64,000 nt of DNA from Paracentrotus lividus (GCA_940671915.1 CALNVZ010002974.1:38711259-38775258); one strand, 5' to 3'; counted from the stretch's first letter, positions 23,988 through 35,363 are shown. Program-made: numbers and translations. Notes: generated by a model not told the origin, from the letters alone.

Positions 23988-24078
23988 ATGGATTCCAGAC
24001 CATCTTTCTGGCTTTTATCATGGATAGCATCTATCTATGTATCAGTATGCCTTCCTCTAGCAATCGCAACGTCCACAC
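23988..24078 (+). CDS. HYR protein, first exon of cassette 2 (signal peptide)
   Basis: It encodes MDSRPSFWLLSWIASIYVSV followed by CLPLAIATST: 30 codons plus one base, ending C|GTAAGT in phase 1. The start Met, hydrophobic core and C-terminal small residues match the exons at 14678 and 31833, and the frame is intact. The start of the downstream intron (GTAAGTACAATATTG) is also conserved with the other copies. Its promoter is separated by the foldback element, so whether it is still used is open. It joins in frame to 26672 or 35133. Confidence 0.8.
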
Positions 24079-24867
24079 GTAAGTACAATATTGTCTACAT
24101 TCTCAAAATTTTGTAAAATACGGTGTAAAATCAACTCAACGATCCGAGCTGATTTTGCAAGACTTAACGAGGCAATCGCAATAACTCGCGTATTCTTGAT
24201 AACTCGGGATATATTGTCACAAATTTCACAAAATTACTCTGAAAGTCGCGAACAGTTCCAAATTTTCAGTGACTCAGTTTAACTTAGAGATAAACTCGTT
24301 CCTACTACTCGTGGCATTATTTGAAACTCTGGATAATTCGCAATAGCTCGGCATGGCTCGGCGAAAATCGTCAAATTTATGCGAGAAATGTACAATTGAA
24401 ATTAGATTTGTCTCTTTTATATTTTGCATCATCATTAAATTTCTGAGAGATTTTTCCGGATCTCGAACAGTACATGCTAAGTAAAAAAAAAAAAAAAAAA
24501 ATCAAAAGGAAAAATTCAAAGAACATGATTTATTACGTAATCTCTTTGAATGTTAACTTTTGGTGTTATGATTTTACTTATGTTTGTAAAATGATTGTAA
24601 TTCAGCCTTCGGGCTGCAATTTTCCGTATTCTTTAATAAACCATTCATATATCTTGGTCGTATAAATGCCATCATGCAATATCTAGTCCATCTTGCAATC
24701 AGCTTTCTTGATTTTAGCAAAGGCCTTAGATCAGTAGCGGACGCAGACCGGAGTTACACAATGAACTTACAGGGCCCATGCGTAAACATAATAGAGCCGC
24801 TTTTGTCCCCAGACAATTGGGCCCCCGAAAAGCATTCAATTCGATTTTCTTGGATCCGCGCCTGTTA

Positions 24868-25574
24868 TGGCCCGGTCACAGCTACACGACGCATGGCCAG
24901 CGCCCAAAAAAGATAGAAAATAAGATTTGTGCGTCGTTGTGCGTCGAAATTCCTGATGATTTTGGAGAAGGTAATGCGTGTGTAGGGCGTTCCCACATCG
25001 CTCCCACAGCGCCCCCACAGCGCTTCCACAGCGCCCCCACAGCGCTCCCACAGCGCTCCCACAGCGCTCCCACAGCGCATACACTGCGCACATATTAAAG
25101 CATCCAATACACCGCTTGTTCTGGCTGTCTACACGAATGACCCGCGCAGGCACAGCGCACAACCTGCGAACAAAAGTGGTTACCCCTCACATTGACGGTT
25201 CGATTGTTTGTAATGCATTCGCAACGCTTGGACCTACGCACATGTCACGAATGCTTAACGCGTGGTCTGCGTGTGTCTGGCGCTGGTGCTGCGCGCTCTG
25301 CGAATGTCTGGCGCTGGTGCTGCGCCCTCTGCGCATATCTGGCGCTCTGCCGGCGTTTACATCCATGCGTCGAGCTCGACGCAGATATTTGAGCATGCTC
25401 AAAATTTTCAGAGGCGCAACTGCGCACAACGACGAATCAATAAGCGTTCATCTAGTGCGCTCGACGAGTGAGCGACGAGTGTCAGCTACAAGCCAGCGCA
25501 AGACAACGCATTGCCCAAAACTGCTACTTTTTTTGTGCGCTGGCCGTGCGTCGTGTTTCTGTGAACGGCCATTA
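24868..25574. mobile_element. Inverted-repeat element with internal CACAGCGCTCC minisatellite
   Basis: GGCCCGGTCACAGCTACACG, then ACGCATGGCCAGCGCCCAAAA (24868), is mirrored at 25527-25574 (CACGACGCACGGCCAGCGCAC in inverse). Inside is a 12-base array, CTCCCACAGCGC (about 25005-25080), and a 36-base repeat around GTCTGGCGCTGGTGCTGCGC (25275-25350). The open frames over it come from the arrays. No target duplication was found. Confidence 0.55.
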
Positions 25575-25642
25575 GATAGCATGCACCGTCCATCACAGTG
25601 AAACGTGTTTACTTCGTATGGTCTCTCCTAGATAAAATTATT

Positions 25643-26220
25643 AGTCTGCAAGCAAAGACTCAATTTGACACTTACACAAATTTCGGTCTACCGTAGAGTG
25701 TAGGCTTGCCTCCAAAGTCGTACCAAATCTCGCATCAAGTCGTAGAACGTTGAAGAACACTCACACGATAATCGCCCGACTGGTCGTACGATTTGATGCG
25801 AGTGAATCGATCGTATTTGATCGCGTTTGGATTTTGAGCGTTTTCAAAGTTTAGATGCGGCCAGTCACTTCCACATCGGATTCGTGCGATCGCCTACAAC
25901 AACTACGAGTGCTCGCAAGATATCAAGCGATCGATCGTGCAACACCATAAAAAAAATGTTGCAGGCGGTCTCAAACTGATCGGGGATCAATTGTGAAAGG
26001 GCTTTAGAGGCACGACTCAGAAAACTAAAAGGGCGGCAGGAAGGTGAACAATTTTGAGGACAACTGTATAAAAATTATGTTCAATAATGTAAACAAGATT
26101 ATTCCAGTTTTTACTGCCTTTCTTGTAATATGCTCGATTGCTTAATAAACCATTATTGAATTGAATGGAATTGATACAGTAAACAAGTGAATCTAGTTCT
26201 TTACTCAAACCCTAGATACT
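25643..26220. repeat. Dispersed repeat sharing ends with 7209-8325
   Basis: The left end AGTCTGCAAGCAAAGACTCA and the right end GTGAATCTAGTTCTTTACTC with CCCTAG match the earlier element. The interior (25730-25990) is itself partly self-complementary around TCGTACGATTTGATGCGA. Confidence 0.45.
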
Positions 26221-26467
26221 GTGGTCCATACAATCAAGATGATCTACGAGGGTTTTAGACCCCGGGCCATTCAATGAATATCCTTAGAACTAGTATTTTG
26301 CTTATGTGACCCGCCTCTGAAAATGTTCAATTCTTTTTATGACACTGTATGAAGGCAAATGAAAAATAACGGAATAATATTTGACAACTCTGCAAGTCCT
26401 AAAATTGACTGTTTGTTTTGTTTTGTTTTGTTTGATTGTTTGTTTTATATATATGTATATATCATAT

Positions 26468-26630
26468 CAGTGGCGGATCCAGGATTTCATTACAGGGGGG
26501 GGGGGCCAAAATCGGAATTTCAGATTTTGGTACACCCAAATGTTTTTCCCATTACATCGGGCAAGCCAAAAGGTACACTCAATTTTTTTCACGTCACGCT
26601 GGTGGAGCGATAAGCGGAGCATTATAAAAG
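26468..26630. repeat. Dispersed repeat, GGCGGATCCAGGATTT family
   Basis: It shares GATCCAGGATTT, a G run, AAAAGGTACACTCAA and CACGCTGG..GAGCGATAAG with 32958-33130. It lies just before the acceptor of exon A2. Confidence 0.6.
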
Positions 26631-26671
26631 AACTACCAGACTAACTATTCTCTTATTTGTCCCTCATGCAG

Positions 26672-26902
26672 CTCCACCATGCTTAGATCAACCAATTTTT
26701 TACGTGGAACCTTCTCAAAGCATCATCGTAGACTACCAATACCGCCCAGCACATCCCATTTATAATGTGACTATTCTTGGAACCGACCCAATCACCAATA
26801 CATCATTTTCTGTCGGAGCTACAACAGTCAACGTTGATTACCAAGCACCTGTCACCAATGGAGACGATAATCTTACGTGTACGTTTGACGTAACTGTGAG
26901 AG
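26672..26902 (+). CDS. HYR module A2 exon
   Basis: A 231-base exon (77 codons, phase 1-1) lies between CCCTCATGCAG and GTTAGC. It starts PPPCLDQPIFYVEPSQS, has VDYQYRPAHP and TDPITNTSFSVGATTVNVDY centrally, and ends LTCTFDVTVRG. It is a diverged HYR module, close to A1 and A3 in keeping the VDYQY and TDP.TN.SF.VG blocks, with the conserved Cys pair. Sequons NVT, NTS and NLT are present. It can follow the signal exon at 23988, the signal exon at 14678, or exon A1, always in frame. Confidence 0.85.
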
Positions 26903-27116
26903 GTTAGCATTTTTATACCCTGGCTTTTTCTCCTATTATTTGAAGAATAATTCTCATACAAACGACTGGTTCAGAAAAACTACTAAACACAGCCTTTCGA
27001 GAAAAGCTCCCCCCCCCCCGGTTTTCCCGAAAGGGTGCGGCCATCCCCGCTCCACCACGCAGCTGTCATAAGCCATATTGTATGGTCAATACTATACTAG
27101 TAATAATAATAGTAAT

Positions 27117-27117
27117 G

Positions 27118-27150
<33 letters not shown>

Positions 27151-27172
27151 GTAATAATAATAATAATAATAT
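27117..27172. repeat. (TAA)n microsatellite
   Basis: TAA/TAG triplet run in the interval after exon A2. Confidence 0.9.
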
Positions 27173-27248
27173 ATGGTATAAAAAAATCTAGCTGATACTC
27201 TTTATTTTACTTTTATAAAACAGAAGTTATAGGCCTACATGTATACTA

Positions 27249-28100
27249 CCGAGTGAGTAAAAAAAAAACTTTACACCTAGAAAAATATAAATAAAAAGAA
27301 AACCAATTTATAAACCCTAAATTATTTTACATATTCTAAAAGAGTAACTCCTCCCGCATCTTCTGGTACAATTTTTGTGTGGTATGTCTTTACGCTTGGA
27401 TGAACACGACGCATTGTTTGCGAACATGCAAATTTCGAATTGTGCCCAGGGTGGGGATGAAATTGAAACAACAAAAGCTGACAAAAAAAAAGCAACTCCA
27501 TCATGAATAAGATAGCATAACTTTTTAGCGAAAATGTCTTCCGCTTAATAACTTTGGAGGGGTGTTGTTACACATATTGACTACATTTTGCATGAAATTT
27601 AGATTGACTCGTCAAGTAATGCACGAATGAGTACACATCAAAGAGTAAATTGTCACTGACAGACCTAAAAAGGCCTCCTAATACTTTTGATAAGAGACTA
27701 TTTTGTCTTTGACGTGTGCTCACTCATGCCTGACTCTACAGACTTATCTCATTTTCACACAAAATGTAATCAATATGTGTAACAACACCCTTGCCAAGTT
27801 ATTAAGCGGAAGATATTTTCGTTAAAAAGTTATGCTATTTTTTATTCATGATGAAGTTGCTTTTTTTTGTCAGCTTTTGTTGTTTCAATTTCATCCCCAC
27901 CCTGGCATAATTCGAAATTTGCATGTTCGCAAACAATGCGTCGTGTTCATCCAAGCGTAAAGACATACCACACGAAAATGGTACCAGAAGATGCGGGAGG
28001 AGTTACTCTTTCAGAATATGTGAAATAATTTAGGATTTATTAATAGGTTTTCTTTTTATTGACATTTTTCTAGGTGTAAAGTTTTTTTTTACTCACTCGG
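27249..28100. mobile_element. 852-base palindromic MITE with TA target
   Basis: It starts CCGAGTGAGTAAAAAAAAAA and ends with the exact type of inverse, TTACTCACTCGG. TA lies on both sides (27247-27248, 28101-28102). The arms of about 370 bases are almost perfect inverses, with a centre near 27680. TA duplication and long arms fit a Tc1/mariner-related MITE. The 60-residue frame on the minus strand (27322-27504) is carried in both arms. Confidence 0.85.
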
Positions 28101-28734
28101 TATACGCAACACAAAAAGTAAGTTCCCTCTATTTCATGTTTCAATACTTTTTGAAACAGGAGGAATTGAAAAAATCTAATTGTATGTCCGTGTAGGTAAT
28201 TTTATTATAGCTACCAGGTGACCGATTTTTAAGAAGAATCATCATGTCATGCTTCAGTGAGTAATGGTTGAATGCAAAAATGTCATTTTTTGAAGTTCAC
28301 ATGGCGATTATCACAACTTTGGTTAATGATTTCGGAACAATGTCAAAAAAAATTAACATCATGCTTGTCAAAAAAAGATGCCAAATGTGTGCCCTAACAT
28401 AGAAAATGATTTCATGGTAAAATTTCACGGTTGAGTAAGCACTGGGTTAAAATTGCAAAAACTGCATTTTTTTTTAATTTTACGTGGTATATTCGATCAA
28501 ATATGATTGAATCCCTGTTCTGGAAGTGTATTTCGAATTTTGCTAACAATTCACGGTTGAATGAACACATAAAACCAACAAAAATAGGCCATTTCTAAAT
28601 AATGATCAGGCATTGCAGTAATTTTAGGCACTAAAATCATCTCAATAACATTTTTGGGGTTATGTTTAGAACATGATCCTCTGGCACTTGTTTAAAACAC
28701 ACAGCTACATAATCTCGATTCAAATTGCATATCC

Positions 28735-28835
28735 GGTAAGTCACTGTACCGTGACGGAGCCCTAAACTTTCTTCTCATTTGCATGATTTTCTTGTATCTT
28801 GTGCCCAATGAGGCGTGAAACATCGGGATTTTTGT
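28735..28835. repeat. Dispersed repeat shared with 52035-52140
   Basis: CCCTAAACTTTCTTCTCATT, GATTTTCTTG and ATCTTGTGCCCA..GAGG.GTGAAACAT occur in both places in the same orientation. The rest of 28101-28920 is AT-rich with no gene signal. Confidence 0.65.
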
Positions 28836-28919
28836 GATAATAAATTCCGAGGCACTCCCAAAAAACAATCGTGCTGTTTAATCAAAGTGAAAATTCAAAT
28901 TTTAGTCCGTGCATGCTCC

Positions 28920-30818
28920 CATGGGTGTCGATTGTGGGGGGATGGGGGGATGCATCCCCCCAATAATTTCGGTGGGGGGGATGGTGTGTACAATCATCCC
29001 CCCAATATTTTGACATCAAGAAAATGAAAAGTATCATATTATGTGCATATAAATCTATCCTTTATAAATTCGTTATCATATAAAGCACTTTTATGACATT
29101 ATTATATCATTTTGCAGTCTAAAATGCTTATTTCTGACATTCAAAAATCCAAAATTTTCTCACTTAATCATTAATCTTCCTCGTGTGTGCCTGTAATCAT
29201 GTAAAAAACAATAAACCGTATAGATAATGGAAGCGCAGATGTTTCAATATTCACAATTGGATAAAATACTAATTCAAATCGATGATAATCAGGGGCACCG
29301 ATCCCAGGGCGCATAGGGGATAAGTGTCTTGATAAGTGAAACTGAAGGCATAAGTATTCCCCCATCCATAATCCACGATGGCTTTGATAAAAGAAATAAT
29401 GAATATTGAAGAGTCTGTAACACTTATCTCGGCTTTTCATCGACAAGGTTACTTTTTGGGACTCGGACCATTGATTGTATCATAATACACTTTACTTTAC
29501 GATCGCATGAGCTTCAATATCCACTTCAGATAATTTTACTGTTGAAAATTGAATGAAAAATTTTAGCTCGCGCTTCGCGCTCGCAAAATGTATTTGAATT
29601 CGTTCACCTTTTATGCATGAATAAAGGTAATAACATCACGATGGTACGTTTTAAGCACCAACTTCCTATTCGTTTCTCATCCTGTTTCATCAGGTCACTA
29701 TTATTAAGAAAATTTTCAGCTCGCGCTTCGCGCTCGCACAATATGGCCATAAATGGAATTCTTCCATATTTATATAGGCCTAGATATGCGTTTGTTGGCA
29801 TTACGTCATGAAGGTTCGCTTCTAATCACCAGTTAAAGCCCCTAGCCCTCCCTCAATTTCATGCTAACATGTAACGCAACAAATACCATGTTTCAGTTCA
29901 ATATTATTGTGAAAATTTTAAGCTCGCGCTTCGCGCTCGCATTATTACAACCCCATGAATTCGACGATATTCATATACTAGAACTCATATGCATAATAAT
30001 GTGCATGTATGTATAATTATCTATAGGCATTACATCATGATGCCCCCCCCCCCTTAATAAACCAGATAAAGCTCCTTCCCTCTTTCGCGTTCGCATTATT
30101 CTACAATAAATGTCCCATTTCATGTCACTATTCCTGAGAAAAATTTCAGCTCGCGCTTCGCACTCGCATAATTTGAAAATATGTAAAGTACGCCTAGATA
30201 CTCATATGCATGCATGTGTGTACAGAGATGCCAACCGTTACGGAATAATTATAACATTAGAAATTAGAACGCATATAACCCAAATCGTTAAAACAGCTAA
30301 AATCATTGACTTCTCACTAGAGAAAGCTTGAATAATAACATTTGCTCCGTCATTCAATTTTGGGAATGCGTTCCAATCAATAGTTTTCTTTCTCTTGTTA
30401 ACAAGACATTAGTTTCAGCTGTTTCAACTATTTGGGTTATTTGCGTTCTAATTTCTAATGTTATTATTATTCCGTAACGGTTGGCATCTCTGTGTGTATA
30501 TATATAGCCATTACATCATGATGGTTCCCCTAGAACAAACCAGTTAAAGCCCCTTCCTCCTTTTGCGCTCGCATAATGCTACAAATTCCCCACGTTATGT
30601 CACTATTATTGAAAAAAAATTTCAGCTCTCGCTTCGCGCTCGCATTATAAAATACTTACTGGAATTTTTTTCATATTTATATGCATATGTGTATACAAGC
30701 ATTACCCCATCCCCAACAATGTACACTGCCATCATTATACCATCGTATGTGTCACATTGAGGAAAAGAGGAAATATCGACGATCATCCCCCCCCCCCCAT
30801 CGCCAAAACAAATGGACA
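28920..30818. mobile_element. Element built of about 200-base GCTTCGCGC units
   Basis: GGGTGTCGATTGTGGGGGGA (28922) faces the inverse-like TCATCCCCCCC...ACAAATGGACACC (30784-30820), suggesting the two ends. Between them GCTCGCGCTTCGCGCTCGC or a one-base variant recurs at 29566, 29719, 29922, 30149 and 30624, each with A/T-rich spacer containing TTCAG and ATTTATA. No coding capacity is seen. Confidence 0.5.
30223..30492. mobile_element. 270-base hAT-type MITE nested in the GCTTCGCGC element
   Basis: It begins CAGAGATGCCAACCGTTACG and ends with the exact inverse. Eight-base flanks TGTGTGTA (30215-30222) and TGTGTATA (30493-30500) differ by one base. A terminal CAG and 8-base duplication are hAT traits. 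Its arms are inverse for about 100 bases. Confidence 0.75.
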
Positions 30819-31260
30819 CCGTTGAGTTGGTAGATAAAGTGTCCTTGTATAGAAGCTTGGTTCAGAAAGGGCCTGAAATTCCTTATCATATATTAAAGGG
30901 CCTATCTCAACGAAAGAGACGTGGTCAGTCGCATAACTTGCGTCGGCTGCGGATACGTCGCGTAGACGTCACGACATCGCAACTTACTTCTGACGAGAGA
31001 AAAAAGACTATGCATAAAATGAACATGTTAAGTATTCCCGCCACTCAGGAGATGACACAGTGACGTCGCGGCGAAGTCTCAAATACTCGAAGTCGCGAAC
31101 TAGTCGTGAACCTGTCTCATGGCTGGAAATATGCCCCCTTTCAGGTGAGAATTTTTGGTATAACAGCAAACACATTTAAAAATAAAATTATGGCATGGAT
31201 ATTTAAGATTACAAATAAAGGAAAGATTGTAGGAATATGAAAAATAAAATCCTCATTTAT

Positions 31261-31832
31261 GACCAAGCTTTAGCGGTGTTTATCTTGTAGCTTTGAGTTA
31301 TATTTTAAAAAAAAAAAAAAAGGGAGAGAGAGAGAGAGGAAAAAGAGGTCAGAAACGCTCTGTGATAGGCCGGTATAATGTTCATTGAGGTCAAAATCAG
31401 AGAATCGCCTCTTTATATCTTTACAATTAATGAAGGTATGATTTATTATATTAATCTTCACGGTTTACGGTTGGGTAACCCTCAAAGCCAACGAAAGCCA
31501 CAGAGATTGTTGTGTTAAAAACGAAAGCCAGTGAGGTGTAGGCCTAGTACTATATAATATTCTGGTTGATGTTTAAGGTGTGGTTCTTCACAAATAGAAT
31601 CATATCGTAGCCACTGTACTAATCATCATAACTGCCACGACGGCGCACCTATGAGTTAGTTGAGTACATAGCCAAGGATATTCATCGAGATTAATTGTCA
31701 ATTCGATCTTATTTCTTTTTTATTAGGCTTACGACTCGACTTATAAACTAATATTGAATAGTTTCGTTCCCTACGGATCACCATAGGGAGAAGTATATGG
31801 TGATATTGTGTCAGTAAACGGGAAGAGAAGAT
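31261..31832 (+). promoter_or_regulatory. Conserved 5' region of cassette 3, with TATA-like box
   Basis: It matches 19261-20146 upstream of cassette 2 and, over its last 260 bases, 14426-14677. TATAAA at 31742-31747 lies about 85 bases before the ATG, a good position for a core promoter with a short leader. The leader contains CTACGGATCACCATAGGG. Promoter function is inferred from conservation and position. Confidence 0.6.
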
Positions 31833-31923
31833 ATGGATTCCAGACCATCTTTCTGGCTTTTATCATCGATAGCATCAATCTATATACTCGCATGCCTTCC
31901 TCTAGCATTTGCAACGGGTACAC
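31833..31923 (+). CDS. HYR protein, first exon of cassette 3 (signal peptide)
   Basis: It encodes MDSRPSFWLLSSIASIYILA followed by CLPLAFATGT: 30 codons plus one base, donor C|GTAAGT, phase 1. This is the copy nearest the rest of the gene and has the most complete upstream block, including TATAAA. A cleavable signal peptide sends the protein to the secretory route, as expected for extracellular HYR and SEA modules. It joins to exon A3 (35133) as Pro (C+CT). Confidence 0.87.
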
Positions 31924-32957
31924 GTAAGTATAACATTATCATTGTGGGACCCTTATCATTGTCCACATTCTCAAAATTGTGTAGAATGTGACTTAATCTA
32001 AATATATTTTGCTTTTATGGTATCAGCGTAACTGTTTTCATATTTTAAACATATGCCATGTTCACATATAGCCGAGTTGGGAGTACTAGTAGTGGCGACT
32101 TTGTTTGTTTGTTTTTTGTTTTTTTTGGGGGGGGGGCAACGTACTCGGCACAAATTTTCATATAACTCTTGATAACTCTCAATTACTCGCGGCAACTCGG
32201 CACAGATCTAACAACTCTTGGCATATCGACATGAGTCGCGTGAGGTCGTAGCAAGCTCGCGCAACTTGTTTATTTTTATTTTTTATTTGTCAAGCTCTTA
32301 AAAACTCCTGAACGACTCGGTGTAATACCCCTTTCACACTGAGTGAGTTCTCATTACGTTCTTATGTACACACGGAGTGGACGCGGTAGAAACCTATTAC
32401 GATCTGTTTTCGAATTCACTAAACGAGCTAGCTACGACAGCAAGCCGTCTCTGAACTTTGAACGTGTAATACTCCCAGCAAACTAGGTCTAACTACGTTC
32501 TTGAAAATATTGCGAACGGGCTTGATATGTTTACGCACGGAGTTGACGCGTAATAGAGACTTGTTAAGATCTATCTACGAACGCAAAGGACGGACTCGGA
32601 CGGCAAGAACGGAAAGACGGCCCGATTTTGTTTTAATATTTTTTAATTTTTTTTTATGTAAAAAAAATGGACTGTCTTCCCGTTTTCTCGTCTCCTTGTC
32701 ACGGAGTGAAAAGTACTTCAAACGAGAAGGACTTGCTATAAACGAGAAGAACGTACTACGACCGTGGTGCCGCAACATAATGCTGCAGTCACATAGACAC
32801 TTACGTTGAGTTACGTCCGGGTGCGTCCGAAAAATATTTTCTTTTCTGCGAATTCCCACGGATGCCTTCCAGTCGTAGTCAGTAGTGGAAATAGTAATAA
32901 TTTCTTTCATCCGATAAATCAAAGAACTACATGAGAAATAATAAAATAGAAGATATA

Positions 32958-33135
32958 ATCAGGCGCGTATCCAGGATTTGGCACCCCGGGGGACCCGACG
33001 GGATTTTGATTTTGGAGCCCCCAGTAATGGATCCAAAAGGGTATACCCCATTTTTTCCCTGTTACACCGGGCGAGACAAAAGGTACGCTCAAATTTTTTC
33101 ATGTCACGCTGGCCGAGCGATAAGGCGGGGGGGGG
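32958..33135. repeat. Dispersed repeat, GTATCCAGGATTT family
   Basis: Second copy of the family at 26468, with a long G run near 33125. The rest of intron 1 of cassette 3 before it (31924-32957) has AACTCG-rich degenerate sequence like 24130-24370 and no gene. Confidence 0.6.
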
Positions 33136-33535
33136 GGGGGTAGGTGCTGAAATTGTTTATTCGGCTTCGGCCAACCAAACGGTCACATATCAAGCCGTAA
33201 AGCCCCCCCCCCAAGAATACGCGCATGATAATAAGGAAAAAATAACGAAAACATAACTATACATAATTGCCTGTGTGACTGCAGTACTACAGCGGGGAAA
33301 AAATATCTGAGATGTTGCTTGTCAAATCACCTGTAGTTAGTCAAGCAAGTTAAAATGTTCATTCATGATAGGAAATTCGAAAGGAATCGATTTGTCTTTA
33401 CTTTTTTCTGAGACGGATTCTGGACCGAGACGTTTTTTGTAGGCCTATATATCATTTATCCCATATGAGCTCAGCACCTGCTTGACCATTCATGCTTAAT
33501 TGACCCCAATTAACCTTATTAGCCTTTATATTTAA

Positions 33536-34117
33536 GGAGAATTGTCCCTTTGTAGATAGTTGGCTTACTGTGGATGCAAAAAAATCAAATAAGCACATTA
33601 GTGAAGATTTGGTAAAAATCGGATAAATGATAAGAAAGTTATGAGTTTTTGAATATTGAGATCTCTAATGACATAGGAAATCTCCCATTGGCAACGCGGT
33701 CACCATTTGTGTTGTCACAAAGGGAGAACTCCCCATATGATGTGCACAAAAACTATTCATAATGTCTCTTTATTTTCATTCTAATGATAGAACTGCTTTT
33801 CTTTTCATGATATATTATGACTTCCATATATTTACAAGTCATCCCATAAAAAGATTCTTTATTCTCCCTTTAGAATCAAGAAAAAAGAGGATTTTAGTAC
33901 AATGTGTACAATAGATATGGGAAAGATCTCTCTGCATTACATCACACATCATGGTCGTGTTGCCAATTGGAGGATCTCCATATCATAAGTGATCTCAAAA
34001 TCTAAAAATTCATATCTCTCTTATTCATTGCCTGATTTTTCTGAAACTTTCCCAATATGTTTTGGGGGTTGTCTCCATTCACTGAAGCTAAATTTCTCTG
34101 AGGGGATAATTCCCCTT
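33536..34117. mobile_element. 582-base MITE with TTAA target
   Basis: TTAA lies at 33532-33535 and at 34118-34121. The ends GGAGAATTGTCCC and, in inverse, AAGGGGAATTATCCC match, and the inner sequence continues as a weaker inverse (GCTTACTGTGG with CACTGAAGC). TTAA duplication is typical of piggyBac-type cut-and-paste. Confidence 0.6.
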
Positions 34118-34534
34118 TTAATAAGGTTTTCTGAAGTAGAAATTGTCTTGTTAAATTTCTAAATCCCATTATGAATAAAAATAGACAAACAAAACACGAA
34201 AAAGACCTTTTCTCACACTATAGGTGTTTTTTTCCCCCTCATCTCAAAGTTCGTTGACCGTTTGACCTTTTCGGCAATAACTTCTTCATAGGATATCTAG
34301 GTATATAATTATGTACACTTGTTTGTCCAGTATATAACAAGACGAACAATATGAGCTCTTATTTGACAAAATCGGGGCAGTTTTTAAGATTGACCCCTCA
34401 AAGGGTCAAGATGACCATTAGAAATTTGACACCGAGTTGGAAATTGTTCCTCGTGATGTCACTTAAAATAAAAGTGAAAATCAAACTTAGCTATTTTTTC
34501 GAAGTAGATGTCATATCATGACATACTCTGCCTG

Positions 34535-34700
34535 ACTATTGCGGAGACATCTCCGATACATTTTTTTTTTTTTTTTTTTTTTTTGTCGCGGAGATGATAC
34601 TATATTTTTCCGTCGCGGAGACCGTCTCCGCAAAAAGTTACAACATGAATCCGTCTCAAACCCGTTTCAAAGTAGTCCCAAATCTGTCAAAAATATTATA
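34535..34700. repeat. GCGGAGACNTCTCCG repeat, copy 1
   Basis: CGGAGAC and GTCTCCG motifs, TTTCAAAGTAGTCCC and GTCTCAAACCCGTTTCAAA match 48655-48945 in inverse. A T run (34561-34584) interrupts it. Confidence 0.55.
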
Positions 34701-35132
34701 CCGTCTAATGGGAAGTAAGATTACACCGTTAGGCCGCCTGAAAAGGCAAGGATATTACGATAAGATTTAAACTTGCAGGTTAAAAAGAGCCGCGTTCATA
34801 GTCCAAAAGACGATTGAACTACATGTAGGCCTACTTATTTACAGGTTTTATAATTAGGTTTTGTAAAATAGGAACTGCATAACACTGATATAAACTCTAG
34901 ACTGTGTCAAAGTATATGGATAGAATTTACATCGGTTCGTATTTTGCAAAACCTTAAAAGACTTTTGTAAAAAATAAATAAATAAATAAATAAATATCTG
35001 TGTGTACAGGGTTATATTGGATAATTTTTTTGTGTACTTATTGAAGGAGAAGACACTTTGGTTTATTTGATTTGATTAATAACAAGAAATGCAGGTATAA
35101 TAATTGACTCAAATTTCCTCTTTAATCCTCAG

Positions 35133-35351
35133 CTCCACCATGCATGGATAATACTGTTTACGTGGAGCCTTCACAAAGCGTCGTGGTTGACTACCAGTAC
35201 TTGCCGTTTGATCCTATGAATGTGAGGATTACAGACACCGATCCACCCACCAATTCATCCTTCAACAATGGAACGACACTGGTCATGGTAACATATAACG
35301 TAACAGGTTATGTGAGCTTGGAGATGTGTAACTTTAACGTAATTGCTATAG
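35133..35351 (+). CDS. HYR module A3 exon
   Basis: A 219-base exon (73 codons, phase 1-1) lies between TTTAATCCTCAG and GTTAGT. It starts PPPCMDNTVYVEPSQS, has VDYQYLPFDP, TDPPTNSSFNNGTTLVMVTY, and ends MCNFNVIAIG. It is the most diverged of the three N-terminal modules at its end (NFNVIAIG for CTFxVTVRG), but both Cys are kept. Sequons NSS, NGT and NVT. It is the last of the repeated set and the obligatory bridge to the downstream modules, joining 41328 as Glu (G+AG). Confidence 0.83.
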
Positions 35352-35362
35352 GTTAGTATTGC

Positions 35363-35363
<1 letters not shown>

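Noticed and set aside
24978..25601. 207-codon open frame
   Set aside because: Made of CACAGCGCTCC minisatellite and GC-rich repeats, with open frames on both strands; no family signature.
27322..27504. 60-codon minus-strand frame with a second copy in the other arm
   Set aside because: Present only because the MITE arms are inverse copies; no known domain.
32501..32922. Overlapping + and - open frames rich in Arg
   Set aside because: AT/GC-patchy intronic sequence with frames on both strands and no motif; no splice sites linking it to the gene.
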